The notes under the pieces: model-generated
What the model saw: the letters and a program-made list of their open reading frames with translations, nothing else
Database searches by the model: none
Told to the model about the DNA's origin: nothing
Translations under genes and position numbers: made by a program
Part shown: positions 35,876-47,345 of the stretch, piece by piece
Layout: each line of letters opens with the position of its first letter
Numbering within the stretch: the first letter of the stretch is position 1
Assembly: GCA_030533445.1 (NCBI GenBank)
Contig: CM060066.1
Coordinates: 39,933,235-39,997,234 of the forward strand
Origin: Cyprinodon diabolis
Lineage: Eukaryota; Chordata; Actinopteri; Cyprinodontiformes; Cyprinodontidae
Length of the DNA stretch: 64,000 nucleotides
Reading direction: 5' to 3'

Positions 35876-36010
35876 TTATGTAATTTAACTTCAAAATTTA
35901 CTGTTGCATGCTAGTGTATGACAAAAGTTCTAAAATTTCAATAAAGTTTGTGGTTGCAGCATCTAAAATTTGAAAAAAGTTTAATGGCTATGAATGACTT
36001 TGCAAGAATC
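35876..36010. repeat. Eroded DNA-transposon end
   Basis: TTCAATAAAGTTTGTGGTTG, CAGCATCTAAAATTTGAAAA and GGCTATGAATGACTTTGCAAG resemble the terminal region ending in GAATACTTTTGCAAGGCACTG; see 21885-22056. Confidence 0.4.
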
Positions 36011-37998
36011 TATTGGATAACTTTTGGCTTCTTTTTCTGTTTGCGAAACAGGCTTCAAACTGTTTTAATTTTCTAGTTGAACAAATTCTCAAATTGAGCA
36101 AACTTAGAAGATAATTACGAAGATGTACAGTATCTCATCTTTGTAGGAACATTCAGGTACTGTGTTAGACTGATAAAGGAAAACCACTTAACTTCCTTCA
36201 TTATGTAAACCCCTAAAAACAACAAATACGTGACGAACTCAAATCAGACGTGAATCAATATAATGTTGCTTCATTAACAGTTCTCCATTTGTTGTTCACA
36301 GTAATGTTGACATAAAGCTTTCATACCTTGTTGAGTATTGAAACTACATGAAAGCTTCCAGCAGAATTAATAGGACAGCTGCACAACCATCAAGTCAAAG
36401 TATGTGACACGATTATGGGTGTACAAAATGTACATCAAGTGTTCATCAGATATTGCCATGACATGCTATCAATTAATTACCCTAATCAATTAAACTGAAT
36501 TACACTATAACAGATCAGAATATGCTTAAAATACTGTATTCCCAACAGTGTAAGTAGTCCATTATAGTGGAGCTAAGCGCCAGAAGACAGATGGCTTCCT
36601 GAGAGCACGTGACTCACCGAATGCTGTTTGTGACTTATCAGCTAATACGGAGGGGAGCTGATTGTGTCTCTCAATTATCCCGGCAGATGAAAGTAACGAG
36701 CGAAACAACAGATATACCGCCTCGCTAAATGGGCTTTAATGGGAGAGGTAGAAACTGGAGCAGGGAGGATGGCAAAGTAGAAAGTAGAACAGAAAGAGGG
36801 GGAGGGGCGGGGTGGACAGAGTAAAATGGCCTGTCAGAAGATGTTCTACTTTTTGGTTTACAGGAGTGATAGTGGTTGGATTTTATTCTTCTAGACTGGT
36901 AATGGATAAATGACTTATTTCCTTTCATCCACTGCCTCTGTTTTGTCTGCTGTTTGTGACAGTACATTTTTAAAGGGCATGTTCGAGTATACTTTTAGGC
37001 AATTTAAGCAATGCTTTCAGGGAGCAGAAATCTTTGTAAGGAAAGCAAAATGTGTTTTTCTTTTTTCTTGTTTCTTTTCTATGCTTAGTCTTTTTTTTTT
37101 AAACACACAGTTAAAAAGACTGTATCATTATAGAAGACTGTATAAAAAAAAATCCTTAGCCCGATACTACATTTATAAAGCATATATTGTTTTGGTGATT
37201 GCCATTTTTTATTGCTCAGTATTTAAAATTCACAGATTCTAAATACTAAGATCCCCAGAATCCCCGTGTAAAAATAAAATCTTGCCCCTAACAATATTAA
37301 ATAAGGCTTTTATTACATGCAGTTTGTACCTTATCTTCAGTTGGCCATAAACCATCTTAATATAAACATAGCAACCATTTCTATTATCCATCTTCAATGA
37401 TCAGACTTCCCCAATATCCAGTCAAATTTCCTTATCTTGTGCCTTCGCTGAGCATTATCTTTTTAGGTTTCGGCTCTTAATAGATGCCAAAGGTTTGCAA
37501 GTTTACAAAAACTAACATTTAGTAGTTTTCTAAAGGTAAGGCTTGCATTTATTCCTTAAACACACTTCCATGTCTTTTTACCCAAATGTGATTAATGGCA
37601 GAATGTAGTCAAGCCCTTAAAAAAGCTTTAAGCCACGAAGCTTCAACATAAAGAGGTTGATGATTACATCCAATAATTAGACTCCCTGCAGTGTTTATCT
37701 TAAACAATAACTATAATTATTGAAAAATGGAGCTCCAACACAGCAGGGATTGAAGTAGAAATGGTCAAATTAAAACACAGAAAAAACATACTCAAACTGA
37801 TATATCTATGCTTTGCAGCTCTTTTTAACCATAACCTTAAAGTTATTTTGTAAAACATACCATTTTTGTCTCTAAAGCCATACCTGACATGTTCTGAATG
37901 CCCCTGATGCAGACCGAAGCCTGTCATCAAAACTAGTAAGGAAGTCTTTAGAGACCAAAAATGTGTTTCCTATCATTTCAGAGCAATATCGTATAAAA
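36011..37998. other. Intronic DNA with a candidate conserved block near 36540-36830
   Basis: About 36540-36830 is less AT-rich, with TCACCGAATGCTG, CAATTATCCCGG and CTTTAATGGG, followed by a purine-rich strand. Nothing codes. The remainder is AT-rich and unremarkable. Confidence 0.35.
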
Positions 37999-38242
37999 CA
38001 ATTCAATTCAATTCAGTTTATTTATATAGCGCCAAATTCACAACACATGTCATCTCAAGGCACTTTACAGTTCAACCAGATCATACAGTCAAATTGATAC
38101 AAAGTTTTCTATCTAAGGAAAACCAGTTGATTGCATTGACTCATTGACTCAAATACAATCCCTCACACTAAGCATGCTTGTAGCGACAGTGGAGAGGAAA
38201 AACTCCCTTTTAACAGGAAGAAACCTCCAGCAGAACCAGGCA
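37999..38242 (-). repeat. LINE 3' tail fragment
   Basis: Begins with the reverse of the LINE tail (CAATTCAATTCAGTTTATTT), then CAACACATGTCATCTCAAGG and GTGGAGAGGAAAAACTCCC up to AGAACCAGGC. Same family and orientation as 28555-28790; no coding sequence left. Confidence 0.7.
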
Positions 38243-38905
38243 ACAATGAATTTAAATAAATGTTTATAACCATAACATGCATAGCAAAAACACTACAAAC
38301 TTCTTTATATCAACTGGTCATTATTTTCTTGGCAAAGAGAAGTCTGAAGGGCTTCGCAATTTAAACACAGCTGTATCCAAATTTGTGACTTTTACATAGA
38401 CATTTTAAAGCAGTTAATTGTATTTTCTCATATACTGAAATCCAAACGGCAACCTTTATACTTGCTGTTTCTTGTACATCCGTAAAGCTGACACACAAGC
38501 AGCACCACAGGATTTGTTCCACTGGGGGTTTAACTAAAAACTTTGGGCTCAATCTGAGTACCTCCACTCAGTATGGACATCTAATTTATGACAGAAGTCC
38601 CTCCACGGTCGCCATATTAAATGCCATCCAAATAGTCCTGGCAGTTAAGAAGGAGCAAGGGCCAGGAATACGGATTATTTGTGTTAGAAACTGGCTTAGT
38701 GAGAAACAGTAGCCTCAGTGGCAAATGTTTTATTGAACCAAATGCTGCACATTGAATAGCAATTGTTAATCAATTATTCATGCAGAGATGAACTGCATAG
38801 TTCTGTTATTATTTGAAATGGATATTTATCTTCTGCTTAGTGCAAATTTAAAACTCTTGCAGGCTATATTGTATGCATTTTATTTTGATTATACATTCTC
38901 TTACC

Positions 38906-38986
<81 letters not shown>

Positions 38987-39237
38987 TAATCACACTTCAA
39001 CAGAAGTGTTTATTCAAAGATTTGCATTACATATTTATTTTTCCTAAATAAAACTTGATCATAACTTTCAACGCTCAATAACGTGAATAAAAATTAAATA
39101 TAGGAAATATATGTCGTCCTGTGCTCATATGATTATTTATTGATTAATTGAATACTTTCATTGGACCAAAACTATTTGTTGTTGTTTATTTATTTTGTCA
39201 GTAGGATGTCTGATTAAAATGGGATTAATTGCGATTG
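38243..39237. other. Intronic DNA containing a long (AT)n microsatellite
   Basis: An uninterrupted (AT)n tract occupies about 38909-38982. No other feature. Confidence 0.6.
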
Positions 39238-39530
39238 GGCTGCTCATTGATGCAGTGGGTAGCACTGCTGCCTTGCAGCAAGAAGGTTACAGGTTCGATT
39301 TCTGGCCCGGGGTCTTTTTGCATGAAGTTTGCATGTTTTCCCTGGGCATGCGTGGGTTCTCTCCGGGTACTCTGTCTTCCTCCTGCAGTCAAAAACATGA
39401 GTGTTAAGCTGATTGTCTTCTCTAAATTCTCCTTAGGTGTGAGTGTGTGTGTGTGAATGGTTGTTTGTCCTGTCTGTCTCTGCGTTGCCTTCCAATGGAC
39501 TGGCGACCTGTCTAGGGTGTACCTTGCCTA
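39238..39530 (+). repeat. tRNA-derived SINE
   Basis: The 5' part is tRNA-like: an A-box-like TGATGCAGTGG at 39248-39258 and a B-box GGTTCGATTTC at 39292-39302, with tRNA-like spacing. The body contains GCATGTTTTCCCTGGGCATG, CGTGGGTTCTCTCCGGGTAC and GACTGGCGACCTGTCTAGGG, a unit I recognise as very common in teleost genomes. Pol III transcription from the boxes is inferred. Confidence 0.75.
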
Positions 39531-40369
39531 ATTACATAACAAATGTAATTGAGTGGTGTAAATTTAAACAATGCCGTACTGCGTGGCTGCCTCAGAGTTT
39601 TCATGAGCTGCTATACTTGTGATCTACTATTTACTATATTAGCTAGAGCTAAAACTGTTAGTGAAAGCTAAAAGTGGAATCAAAGTCAAATCCGAATTTA
39701 ATGACCAACTGCTTATGGTGAAAGTGAATCATCTTTTTGTTTCATAACACATATTCTAATATATCTGAGAAAATTATTTGATTCCGATGCTAACCATGAA
39801 CAGCTTTATTTAGAAACTGGAGCCCTCTTTAGCATAGCTCTACATCTTAGTAAGCATCTCGTCCAACATGGCCCTCTTCCTCCTTTTGGTCCTCCTCATT
39901 GTTGTTACCTCGGGTGATTACTACATTGCCATCAAACTGCTTTGGTTCCCATTTAAAAGCTTTAACATTTGTCAGTGCTGTTTTAGTAGGATGGTACTGG
40001 ATCTAGCATATATCATAATTTACCCAGAATACATTGTAATGTAAACAACATCGCAAAGTCATTGTGACAATATTTTCTGTAAATTTCTAAAAAATTAAAC
40101 ACCTTACAGTATGTCTACTATATTGTTTTTTTATATATATATATAAATAATATTTATCAACAAAAATCTATTGTTTCAACTAATTTAAATTAATCAACAT
40201 ATTTAAAACTGGATAATTGCACACTAAAACAGCATTTAATAGTTTTTAAAACAAAATAAATTTTTAACCTGCAGGAAAATTAAACATAGTAACATAAACT
40301 AGATGCTTTTTGATATACTCTTCTTCATGTAGTTTTACATGGTTGTGGCTGTGGCAAAAGAGTTCTGTA
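39531..40369. other. Intronic DNA, no feature recognised
   Basis: AT-rich sequence only. Confidence 0.5.
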
Positions 40370-40602
40370 GTGAGCCTGGTTCTGCTTGAGGTTTTTTTCC
40401 TTCTAAAAGGGAGATTTTCCTCTACCTTGTCTCTGAATGCATGCTAGTGTCATCATATGCTCATCCAGGAGGAACGAATCCTGCAGTTAATGACTTGATG
40501 ATGCTGGGTTAATCTGACTGTATGATCTGATAGAATTGTCTCTGTAAAGTGTCTTAAGATGACGTGTTGTCAATTGAGGCTATAAATACACTGACTTGAA
40601 TT
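40370..40602 (+). repeat. LINE 3' UTR and tail fragment
   Basis: TAGTGAGCCTGGTTCTGCTT and GAGGTTTTTTTCCTTCTAAA, later AAAGTGTCTTAAGATGACGT, match the reverse complement of the LINE 3' ends at 28555 and 37999. This copy runs in the plus direction and is diverged. Confidence 0.65.
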
Positions 40603-42816
40603 GTGGTCAGTATCGATGCTGTAAAACTGACAAAGACTCTGTATGAAGACAGATTTTTTTATGAGCATGTGGTGAAGAGGAGGCTAAAGGTTGTTCATAA
40701 TGTTCTTCCTTTTATGAAGAACTCTTCTTTGTATCATCATAAATGCTCCAGAAAATTCCCCAGATTGGTCAGCCTTCTTTATTTTCTCATTCTTTAATTC
40801 ACTTTTTCTGATACAGCAAAACAAATAGCTGATGGCAGAAGAGATTACACTCTTCCCAGCAGACTTACAGTATGGAATATAGTGGTGGGAGAAGAAAAGA
40901 TCAATTCACAAATATAAAGGAAAACTTCCACAGTGTTTAACTTTAAAAGTTAAACTCTGTTGTCCTCAATCACAGCTTTTTATTAAACGTTGCAAGTTTT
41001 TAATAATCCTACATCCTTTATGAGCCTACCATAGACTACTGAACAGACTTACGAAAGTATATATAACATATCCAAAAACAAAATCATGGTAAGTGATCTA
41101 ATTTTATGAATTACTAAGTATCAACAACTCTAAACTTCAGACTCAAAAGCACTTTAATGTTTGGCCACCCCTTGTTACTATAAGATATATAAGTAAGAGC
41201 AGATAATCAGTATAAGTAGGCCTTTGTTTTTTAAAAAGAGTAATTTTCCTTATTCTAACACTGACTTGTAGTGATCTCTATAATACTCTTCCCTTAAGCT
41301 TAAAAAGTCTTTAGTTGCGTGCAAATATGCTCCACTGCACCTGAAAAGTGTGCTTCTCTTCCCAGATATACAGCCGATTACACAAAGGCAATGTGGTACA
41401 GTTTGAAGGTTTCTTCATGCACCCATGGATCTGTTCTGTGCTAATAAAATTTCCCCATTCAGGTTTTATTTGTTTTTTCTTGGATCTTGGAACATAATTC
41501 CCCATAAACAGTGTTCCACATTTGACAGTAACATCCTTTCCTCTATGTGGGTGTGCATGTTTTACTTTATAAATTCGCCTCCATATAATAACTTGGTAAG
41601 TGGCCTATTAAGATCTGATTAAAATCAGTTATGCTTTCATACAAAGCACAATTTCATATAAAAATGACCCAGAGCAAAATAAACATTAAGTTTAGTTTAT
41701 AATGCTATAAAAGCATCCAATTATTTAGAAATATTTCTTTGTTACATTTTTATGGAGTGAAGAAATACAGTAATCATTGTGTGCCAACTTGATAAAAACA
41801 TGACAACCCTGGATATTTTACAAACCAAGGTAGAAAAGCATTACTATTTTAAATAAAGTTAGATTAAGATTAGTATAACAAGTAATGTGGCGATAGTTTG
41901 GAGATACCAACTCGTTATCTTGTCATCAGGGCCAGTAAAACAGTAACGAAAAAACATTCATAAAAATAGCATGGAAAATATATCACTAACATATTTGGCA
42001 GTTGACTTTACATTTTTAGTATCAATCACAAAAAGATAACACATAATTCAAGAGAAATAAGTTGAGTTGAAAAAAGTGTCCATTAAATTACAATCAGGAT
42101 TGTGTCATACATTAAGTATTTTCCAATGCTTGCCAATTTAAATCATGCTGCAGGAAAATGCAGAATTTGTTTTTGCCAAAAAAAAAGGAAAACGAAAAAT
42201 TTGTTCCATTTCCGTTTCTCCTGCTCACAATTTAATGAGAATTTGAGTATTAATATTTACATAGTTGAGGTTTTATTAACTTAGTGGTCTGTAGTAAAGG
42301 CCTTTTGGTGGAAAATGTTGAAATCTGCAGTAATTCCCAGCAGGTTTCCTTCAAAGTCTTCAACACTGGAGGAAGTAAAGCCTGGACCAAAACTGAAAAG
42401 TCTGCATTTCAGCTTAGACTGAAGGGATTAGTTCATTCTATCCTGCCAACTACAGAGATAAAATTTGGTATTTCAAAATAAGTCCTGAGACTGCAGACTG
42501 TGAGAAAAGAAATAACGATTGAGAAATGGACAGGAGATAGAACTCTTGGAGGGGCTCACAAGCAGCATCTAGCAGTTGTGTCCAATGTGGGAAACTGAGC
42601 ATCCAGCCAGATTAAGCCAAACAAGCTAAAGTAGGTGTTAGACTGCAGACGTTTGTTTGACTCAGTGTTAGATTAATAGAAAAAAAATCCAAAAAGGGTA
42701 AGATTTACCAGACACCTTATTGCAAAGGTAAGGTGCAGGTAAATGACAGATGCTATGATACAGTGACAACATGTTCAACAAAGCCCTCGTGTGCAATACC
42801 ACTGTTATATACTAAC
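40603..42816. other. Intronic DNA, no feature recognised
   Basis: AT-rich sequence up to the donor of the exon at 42817. Confidence 0.5.
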
Positions 42817-43017
42817 CAGTTTCAGACAGGAGTTTGATGGACTCCAGGACACGCTCAGTGTAGACCCCAGGTTCGTAGTTTTCCATCTCAGCATTAATGA
42901 TGTGGACCACGCGGGCAGCTCTTCCACGAATGGCTCCAGCAGTTCGATCAAGAGTGTCCACATCTCCCTCTTGCAGGGCAATTACACATTTGTTAACGTC
43001 CTCAAGGATGTGGTTCT
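42817..43017 (-). CDS. ctnna2: ctnna2 internal exon: M3 region
   Basis: A 201-nt exon. The acceptor is TTTTTCTCCAG; AG completes the Glu codon started by the last G of the previous exon, then NHILEDVNKCVIALQEGDVD, TLDRTAGAIRGRAARVVHII and NAEMENYEPGVYTERVLE follow, ending in IKLLSET and a single G that joins the next exon to form Val. The donor is GTTAGT at 42811-42816. The encoded helices belong to the M2/M3 bundles of the alpha-catenin central domain, involved in force-dependent vinculin recruitment. The NAEMENYE block favours CTNNA2 over CTNNA1, which has TSEMDNYE. Its length is divisible by three, so skipping would keep the frame. It lies only 700 bp from the next upstream exon. Confidence 0.96.
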
Positions 43018-43717
43018 CTGGAGAAAAAGGACAAAATCCAAGCCTAATTTTTTCTCCCTAGAAAACCCCTTATCTATCTGGAGTTAGAATTTTTCTCATT
43101 TAAACCATTTTTTCTGTGTATGTAATATGTTTGTAAAAGAATGTTTGTAGATTATCACATCTCTCCATTGAGTAAATGTAGAAAAATAGTTTTTGAATAT
43201 AATGCCTTTTACACCTTTTACACTATTGCTACTCGGTGTGTTGAGGATGTACCAAGAAAGGCTGCCTCAAGGAAAATAATATGCATGTAATACTGAGACA
43301 TATGCAATTCTTCTCTGGTTTTGCTAGGCTGCTATGTGTTTTGAGAGAAATGTCATAAAACTCCAAGCGCAAGAAGCTACGCGATGCAATCCATATCATA
43401 TATTTAAATCACAACTACTTAATTTTATGAGTGCTACTTAAATAGTGTGGCAACAACTAATTTATGGTATCACTTCTTCTCATTTTACCACATGCAGGAC
43501 CTCTGTCAGCACCACGATAACTCCCTCATTTTGGCGTGACAAATGGTTGGGGGTTCTAACTAGAGGCAGCCCGACATACTTTTGATTAAGCTAGCAAATA
43601 TTTCAATTGACAAGTTAGGTTTCATGTTACAAGGTTTGAACATTCTTAGGCCTTTTCTGTTTCTAAATAAACTCCCTGATATAGCCTACCCTAGAATTAA
43701 TACTTCCTGCTCTTTAC
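43018..43717. other. Short 700-bp ctnna2 intron
   Basis: The only compact intron in the window. It has a GTAAAG donor at its high-coordinate end and a CTCCAG acceptor at its low end; no repeat is seen. Confidence 0.85.
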
Positions 43718-43874
43718 CTGACACAGAAAGGAAGTCATCCACAGATGTGATGTCGTCCACTGCCTCAGTCAGAATACGAACTTGCTTCTCCCACTGATCC
43801 TTGAACACGTCCATATTGTCCTGGGCCACCTTGCTTTGAGGCCGAGCAGCCAGAGTGAGAGCGGCATTTATAAC
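43718..43874 (-). CDS. ctnna2: ctnna2 internal exon: M2 region
   Basis: A 157-nt exon. The acceptor is GTTTTCCAG, then VINAALTLAARPQSKVAQDN, MDVFKDQWEKQVRILTEAVD and DITSVDDFLSVS, plus one extra G before the donor GTAAAG at 43712-43717. The reading enters in phase 0 and leaves with one base that completes the Glu of the next exon. It encodes long helices of the M2 subdomain of alpha-catenin. The sequence is essentially that of CTNNA2 across vertebrates, with a conservative Ile for Val in QVRILTE. The length is not divisible by three, so skipping this exon alone would break the frame. Confidence 0.96.
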
Positions 43875-45035
43875 CTGGAAAACAGGCAGAACTTGATGTA
43901 TTCTTAGTGCACTTGGCATTCATACATGTGAATAAAATAGCTCAGTTTATGTTTAGTTGGTAGTAATTTTGGTTTTGGATATTTTTCACTAATTATCATA
44001 CACTGTATGTGTTTTTTATAACTGGACAAATAAAATGAAGATTAATTCTGTATTATTCAACTCGCATCTGAGAGTCCACAGACCATAATTTTCTGAAAAG
44101 ACAAACAAACAGTACTCTTAAAAGTTTGTCATATTTGACCTATGAGGAGATTGGATATATACATCAAAAACGACTGATATGTAACAGTACATTGTGCAAT
44201 CACTTTTAAATTTAATCCCTAAATGTACCAATACTATTTTCCTGTGTGCAGTGAATGACTGGGACTTCTACTTGCATCACCAATCCTGCAAAAATGCCTG
44301 AAATATTTTCAGATGATGAAGTATTTTTACTTACATACTCGACACCTATGCATAGATATATGCAGATAACATTCTGGGGCCTCATTTTTTAGACTGCATT
44401 CAATGGTTTTAATACTTCAACCACATTTACTCGTGTCAGCAACTGATATAAGTCATTTAGAACTACAGTGTAAAAAAGTTACATGAAATCAACAAAACCG
44501 AGAAAACAAAACGCCAAAAAACAAAAAAAAACTTACTGGAAATCTTGACTGGGTTTTAGTTTGCTGAGTGTAGCCAGTTGAGCCGCACACGAATGTCATG
44601 ATTACATGGTTCTTCAGCCAATCAGAGACGTGTCAACTGGAGTTTTTTGATCACTTTCAAGGGATCACAATTAGAAGTGCAAAGGCAAACTAGAAAAGAT
44701 ATCATATAGAAGTGTCTTTGGGCAGTGGGTGTGTTAAATTAATTAAAGAAAGAATCTCCCTGGTTATTTAATGTGTTTTATCAGCATTGTTATTTGATGT
44801 CTTTATGACATCCAAAGAAAAGGTAAGTGTAATATCTAAACATTGACCTTATTTGCACAACATGATGACATCCATAAGAGGTCATTAACCAACAAAAAAT
44901 ATACAGTAGAACATGATCTTAACATCTCAACATTGACACTTTGTCTGTAATCATGTTAGACATGTCTAGTCTATTAAACATCTTATGTTTAGTGGGATCA
45001 GCATTCATGTCAATTCAAAGTTTTTAGCCTCTAGG
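43875..45035. other. Intronic DNA, no feature recognised
   Basis: AT-rich sequence between the exon acceptor and the LTR. Confidence 0.5.
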
Positions 45036-45758
45036 TGTTGGGATCCTAAGGCTTGCCCACCAGAGGGCGCCGAGGATCCTCTTCTGTTTTTTTTATTTTT
45101 CTTTTAGGGACTGGGTTACTGTTGGGATCTGGGGATGTACCACCTTTCTCCAGCAGAGTGCGCCGTGGGTCTCCTTGGCTGGAGCCCTCCTGCACACCTG
45201 GAGCTCGTCTGCTCATCAGGAACCTTCCCTACATAAGCAATTGCCAGACCTTCCTTCAACGCCGCAGTGTTGACCTTAGTTTGGTTAGCAACCTGAGCCT
45301 CTGCTACCTGAAAGAATCTAAGTTGTCTCTAAGTGAGAAAACTGATTCTAACCCTCCTCTGTCTTTGCTCACAGGAAACCTGTCTCAAGCCTGAAGCTCT
45401 GGGTGAGCTTAACCTGCCTTCCAGCCCTGGTGAGCCAAACCTGAAGATTCCTATTTGGATATCCCCTGCTGCTCTCTGTGAAGAGCTGGAAACTCTGATC
45501 AAGGTCTGCCATTCAAAGTCAGAAGCTAGACGCTGCAGCTGCTTGTGTACTCTGCTGAACCAACAGTCTCTGGACCCAACGGTTCCCTCTCTCACAAGAG
45601 AAGCCTGGACTCCGTCAAGACTTCAGTGAACCCAACCCGGACCAGTTCCAGATCCTGTTCATGTTTTCGTGTTAACAATCTTTAATAAACTCTGTTAAAC
45701 TTTTACCCAGCCTCCGATGTGTTCTGCATGTGGGTTTGAATTAAAACCAATCATGACA
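45036..45758 (+). mobile_element. Candidate solo LTR of an LTR retrotransposon
   Basis: A 723-bp block, less AT-rich than its surroundings, starting TGTTGGGATCC and ending AATCATGACA (TGT...ACA ends). It is flanked by the near-duplicate 5-mers CTAGG (45031-45035) and CTGGG (45759-45763). An AATAAA polyadenylation signal lies at about 45683, followed by a short T-rich and GT-containing stretch, as in the R/U5 region of an LTR. No second LTR, primer-binding site or gag-pol remains, so if real it is a solo LTR left by recombination. A 113-codon frame inside is not considered a gene. Confidence 0.55.
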
Positions 45759-46058
45759 CTGGGGAGGATGACTTAACCCTTTAAAGCCCGATCCAAGAAT
45801 AAAAAAAAAAACAGAAAATTACTTTTTTTTGGTTTGAAGTCCTTATTTGGCCTTTTAACAAAATATGTAAAAAGAAAAAACAAAAATAAATTTTTGATAT
45901 TAATAATTTATTACTATGTGATAAGTAAAAATTATTTATGTAGTCTTCTGCCCTCTGTTATCAAGTATATCTGATTGTGTACAATAGCATTTTTGCGCAA
46001 AGTTTTTACCATTAAATTATGCAAAAGGTGTCAGACGCAAAACATTTAAGAAACCGTA

Positions 46059-47306
46059 CACTATATTGCCAAAAGTATTTGCTCACCTGCCTTGACTCAC
46101 ATATGAGCTTAAGTGACATCCCGTTCCTAATCCATAGGGTTCAATATGACGTCGGTCCACCCTTTGCAGCTAGAACAGCTTCAACTCTTCTGGGAAGGCT
46201 GTCCACAAGGTTTAGGAGTGTGTTTATGGGAATTTTTGACCATTCTTCCAGAAGCGCATTTGTGAGGTCGCACACTGATGTTGGACGAGAAGGCCTGGCT
46301 CTCAGTCTCCGCTCTAATTCATCCCAAAGGTGTTCTATCGGGTTGAGGTCAGGACTCTGTGCAGGCCAGTCAAGTTCATCCACACCAGACTCTGTCATCC
46401 ATGTCTTTATGGACCTTGCTTTGTGCACTGGTGCACAGTCATGTTGGAAGAGGAAGGGGCCAGCTCCAAACTGTTCCCACAAAGTTGGGAGCATGGAATT
46501 GTCCAAAATGTCTTGGTATGCTGAAGCATTCAGAGTTCCTTTCACTGGAACTAAGGGGCCAAGCCCAGCTCCTGAAAAACAACCCCACACCATAATCCCC
46601 CCTCCACCAAACTTTACACTTGGCACAATGCAGTCAGACAAGTACCGTTCTCCTGGCAACCGCCAAACCCAGACCCGTCCATCAGATTGCCAGATGGAGA
46701 AGCGCGATTAGTCACTCCAGAGAACGCGTCTCCACTGCTCTAGAGTCCAGTGGCGGCGTGCTTTACACCACCGCATCCGACGCTTTGCATTGCACTTGGT
46801 TATGTATGGCTTGGATGCAGCTGCTCGACCATGGAAACCCATTCCATGAAGCTCTCTGCGCACTGTTCTTGAGCTAATCTGAAGGCCACATGAAGTTTGG
46901 AGGTCTGTAGTGATTGACTCTGCAGAAAGTTGGCGACCTCTTCGCACTATGCGCTTCAGCATCCGCTGACCCCGCTCCGTCAGTTTACGTGGCCTACCAC
47001 TTCGTGGCTGAGTTGCTGTCGTTCCCAAACACTTCCATTTTCTTATAATACAGCTGACAGTTGACTGTGGAATATTTAGGAGCGAGGAAATTTCACGACT
47101 GGATTTGTTGCACAGGTGGCATCCTATCACAGTTCCACGCTGGAATTCACTGAGCTCCTGAGAGCGACCCATTCTTTCACAAATGTTTGTAAAAACAGTC
47201 TGCATGCCTAGGTGCTTGAATTTATACACCTGTGGCCATGGAAGTGATTGGAACACCTGATTCCAATAATTTGGATGGGTGAGCAAATACTTTTGGCAAT
47301 ATAGTG
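46059..47306 (-). mobile_element. Full-length Tc1-like transposon, copy 1 (disabled)
   Basis: A 1248-bp element flanked by TA (46057-46058 and 47307-47308). It has perfect 29-bp terminal inverted repeats starting CACTATATTGCCAAAAGTAT. It has the same length as the copy at 56248-57495, in the opposite orientation, and appears identical by eye except for one coding change. It lies inside a TTAA MITE. Confidence 0.95.
46141..47172 (-). pseudogene. Tc1-like DD34E transposase with one nonsense codon
   Basis: Read from ATG at 47172-47170 ([10 protein letters not shown]) to TGA at 46143-46141, exactly 1032 nt as in the intact copy, so there are no indels. The only coding difference I found is TAA instead of GAA at 46710-46708, turning Glu 155 (the residue after the first catalytic Asp in WSDESRF) into a stop. 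The predicted product is a 154-residue fragment with the N-terminal DNA-binding region and GRPRKL motif but without the second Asp or the Glu. Such a fragment could bind the terminal repeats but not cut DNA. The transposase strand is the same as ctnna2, so it is carried in sense within the pre-mRNA. Confidence 0.93.
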
Positions 47307-47345
47307 TATGTATCAAATATGATACATTTGGCATTACAGGGTTAA

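Larger units (their letters stand above)
45777..47341. mobile_element. TTAA-flanked MITE (piggyBac-like), split by a Tc1-like element
   Basis: Bounded by TTAA at 45773-45776 and 47342-47345. The termini are inverted: CCCTTTAAAGCCC on the left and CCCTGTAATGCCA on the complementary strand at the right, 10 of 13 matching. Removing the 1248-bp Tc1-like insertion and one TA leaves about 315 bp, a usual MITE size. CCC-starting ends with TTAA duplication suggest piggyBac ancestry. Confidence 0.65.

Noticed and set aside
45053..45629. Overlapping 98-113 codon frames with a hydrophobic start
   Set aside because: They lie inside the candidate solo LTR, whose less AT-rich composition gives open frames by chance.
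46019..46711. 230-codon plus-strand frame
   Set aside because: It is the antisense of the Tc1-like transposase; the same applies to 56705-57532 on the minus strand.
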